A stretch of 64,000 bases of DNA, from NCBI RefSeq assembly GCF_021869535.1, contig NW_026262659.1, forward strand, positions 7,130,001-7,194,000. The letters are read 5' to 3'. Every line of letters begins with the position of its first letter. The stretch's first letter is position 1. The notes under the pieces were generated by a model. The model did no database searches, was not told the origin of the DNA, and saw only the letters and a list, made by a program, of their open reading frames with translations. The translations under genes and the position numbers were made by a program. Below are positions 61,838 through 64,000 of the stretch, in pieces. This stretch comes from Mytilus californianus. Lineage: Eukaryota; Mollusca; Bivalvia; Mytilida; Mytilidae.

Positions 61838-62175
61838 TGTAGCAAATCCATCAACCAAGATGACTGCCAACGGGGAACTTAGTTTAACAAAGGACCCTAT
61901 GGAAAATATATACAAATGTCTTCTTCTAGAAAGCTGCTTAATTGATTGAAACCAAAAATGGTATGAACCAATTGTTGTTACTTTGTAGCTGATTTGTCAT
62001 CCAAGATGGCTGCCAGCAGGGGACTTAGTTTAACATAAGACATACATACAAATGTCTTCTTATAGAGAACCACTGAATGGGATGAAACCAAACATGGCAT
62101 GAATGTTCCTTATGAGGTGTCGACCAAGTGTTGTTACTTTGAAGCCGATCCATCATCCAAGATGGCCACCTGTAT
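61838..62175 (+). mobile_element. Internal fragment of a family 4 element
   Basis: Core units with caaccaagatgactgccaac and gaccctatgg closely match 53519-53610. The idiosyncratic unit order is also the same, so the piece seems to derive from that element or a very close relative. No hairpin ends are present. Confidence 0.7.
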
Positions 62176-62331
62176 TACATTTCTTAACTTTTTTTAGGGG
62201 ATGGGGGATGTCCGAAACTTGGGTTAATATAAAACATTATCCATCTAAGTACACAATAATATGTCTACCAGAGATGAACATTTAAAGTGGTATGTGAGGT
62301 AATCTATTCCACTGCCACTATAACAGTCTTT

Positions 62332-63502
62332 AAAGTCATATGAAACTTCAAATTTAAAAAAAAAGTTGAACATGTTTTATATACTTTGATGGCTAAGTCT
62401 TACTATAAAACATGTGTAAGTGAATTTTCATTTTCTTGTAAAGGAAATCCTTTATATTATCAAAATCTTCATTGATATACTGCTATTGAATTATTGTCTT
62501 CTCGTTCACTAATTCGCCGATATTTTTCTGTATACAGTGACCTTAACTAAGATCTCTCTTTAAAACTTCGGCCACCGCACAGTGCAAATGCAGGGGTAAA
62601 ATCATGATGAAAGAATGTAAACAAACGTGCACTGGACGGTAAATAGTATTAACTGATTCTTAAAGAACAAATTGTGTCATAGATCAAATTTATTCGTTCA
62701 GTGTATGTTCACTTGTTTTTGTTAATATGTGCTTTTGATTGAGTTAAGCCATTTCAATTGATATTTTATAGTGTGTCTTTCTATGTTGTGATGTTACACT
62801 ATTGTTTCAGGGTAGGGTGAATGTTGGCGCCTATTAAAACGTTTAAATCCACTGCATTTGTTTGCACCTGTCCTAAGTCAGGAACCTGATGTTCAGTGGT
62901 TGTCGTTTGTTGTTGTGGTTCATAAATGTTTCTCGTTTTTCATATAGATTAGACCGTTTGTTTTCCTATTTGAATGGTTTTACACTAATTAGTCATTTTT
63001 GGGGCCCTTTATAGCTTGCTGTTCGGTGTAAGCCAAGGCTCCGTGTTGAAGGCGGTACTTTGACCTATAATGGTTTACTTTTACAAATTGTGACTTGGAT
63101 GGAAAGTTGCACTCATACCACATCTTCTTATATCTAAATATAATACAGCAATTCATTCATCAAATGTTATGGAAAAGTTTAATTAACAAATGGGAATGCA
63201 TGGAAAATATAAAAGAAAACATATCATGGCTCATCAATTCGTCTATTTGTCATGTGTGCCACTTGCTCTGTGTTGATTTTTTATCAATATCACGATTCCG
63301 GTATACTTTGGCAACAAACTCGAAAGTTAATTAGCTTGCGTTCAACAATCACTGAATGAAACATAATTTGTCGAAAATACATAACAGATTCGTAATAAAT
63401 ATAAAAAAACTTGCATCCTGACTTAGTTTAGTATATATGCATGTATTGGTTCAATAAATTCGATAATATTAAAATTACAAGAAACTCGTTTCATATGACT
63501 TT
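62332..63502. mobile_element. 1.17-kb TIR element with a nested dispersed repeat
   Basis: Inverted ends aaagtcatatgaaac (62332-62346) and gtttcatatgacttt (63488-63502) extend outward by two more matching bases. The interior includes, at about 62740-63145, the minus-oriented copy of the SINE-like module seen at 4380-4830. No transposase ORF and no clear target duplication were found. Confidence 0.6.
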
Positions 63503-63540
63503 AAGTGTTACATATCATTTCATAAGCTCAGGTGATTAAC

Positions 63541-63797
63541 ATATGAGCCTCGTCGGATAGAAATCCACCTTATGCAAGTGCACGTATACATGTACATATG
63601 TAAGACTTTGATTGATTTTAGAACATTCAAATACGAAACAAACGATGAAATTGGGTCGGTTTTGTAGGGTTCTTATATCAACTCAATTTTTAAACAGTTA
63701 TAGACTTTGCATAGAAATTTTTTTGACCCGAAATAAGTTAACAGATGTATTGACATTTATTTGCATAAGGTCGATTTCTATCCGACGCAGCTCATAT
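63541..63797. mobile_element. ~257-bp MITE with 38-base TIRs
   Basis: The left arm 63541-63578 (atatgagcctcgtcggatag...) and right arm 63760-63797 (...ctatccgacgcagctcatat) are imperfect reverse complements. The AT-rich interior is noncoding. The D-box-like ttatgcaa strings here are part of the arms. Confidence 0.8.
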
Positions 63798-64000
63798 AAT
63801 TACTTGTATAACAAGCACCTGCCGTATGTGTTAATACAAAAGTCAATATTTAAACCTAACTGACGCAAGCAATTTAAACACTAAATTTTGAAATCAACCG
63901 CATTTGTCGTACATTGAACATTATATATGTCTAGCTTGCTATTAGCACCTCAAGTAATTTGAATGGGATGGCCAAGCTTTATACTAATTATGTGTCATGG
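63798..64000. other. Window end, no feature
   Basis: AT-rich DNA, probably INPP4 intron. No exon encoding the sequence expected before the catalytic exon was found between 61384 and here. Confidence 0.4.

Noticed and set aside
61384..64000. Search for the INPP4 exon preceding the catalytic exon
   Set aside because: No minus-strand segment with the expected family sequence and splice sites was found; the region is transposon fragments, so the exon is probably outside the window.

Overview
The window looks like nuclear DNA from a bivalve mollusc, most likely a mytilid mussel. It is AT-rich, has short exons in long introns, is full of minisatellites, and carries dispersed repeats I recognise from memory as typical of Mytilus-type genomes. 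No bacterial operon, tRNA, rRNA or CRISPR array is visible. The longest open frames are artefacts of tandem repeats. The two real genes are split into exons mostly shorter than 330 bases.

Gene 1 (+ strand, CDS 7642-22536, six coding exons) is a PAR-type bZIP transcription factor of the HLF/TEF/DBP/Pdp1 family. All splice phases agree and the frame runs unbroken from ATG to TGA. Two neighbouring exons (15375-15470 and 17091-17177) are both phase 1-1 and encode versions of the same segment ending VPG, so they look like a duplicated, possibly alternatively used pair. About 2.1 kb upstream of the ATG is a cluster of two CACGTG and two AACGTG boxes with the 7- and 6-base spacing of CLOCK:BMAL1/CYC tandem E-boxes. 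This would suit a clock-output gene.

Gene 2 (- strand, 61380 to 56593) is the 3' end of an inositol polyphosphate 4-phosphatase (INPP4). It consists of the exon with the CX5R catalytic loop CKSAKDR and the terminal exon with the stop. The 4.5-kb intron between them holds two large minisatellites (72-73 bp and 65 bp units). Each unit is a copy of the end of the upstream exon, usually with a 5' splice site attached. A 59-bp duplication of the C-terminal codons lies in the 3' UTR.

The rest, including nearly all of 25-56 kb, is repeat. It contains at least five families of hairpin-ended elements with tandem cores. Their 5' end and 3' subterminal motif stay complementary even though the sequences differ between families, which resembles Helentron-associated/pearl elements. 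There are also Penelope-like reverse transcriptase remnants, a Harbinger-like MITE with TTA target duplications, several foldback elements, a 159-bp nearly perfect palindrome (79-base arms), about a dozen minisatellites, and a 27-base G tract. Nested insertions allow some relative dating.
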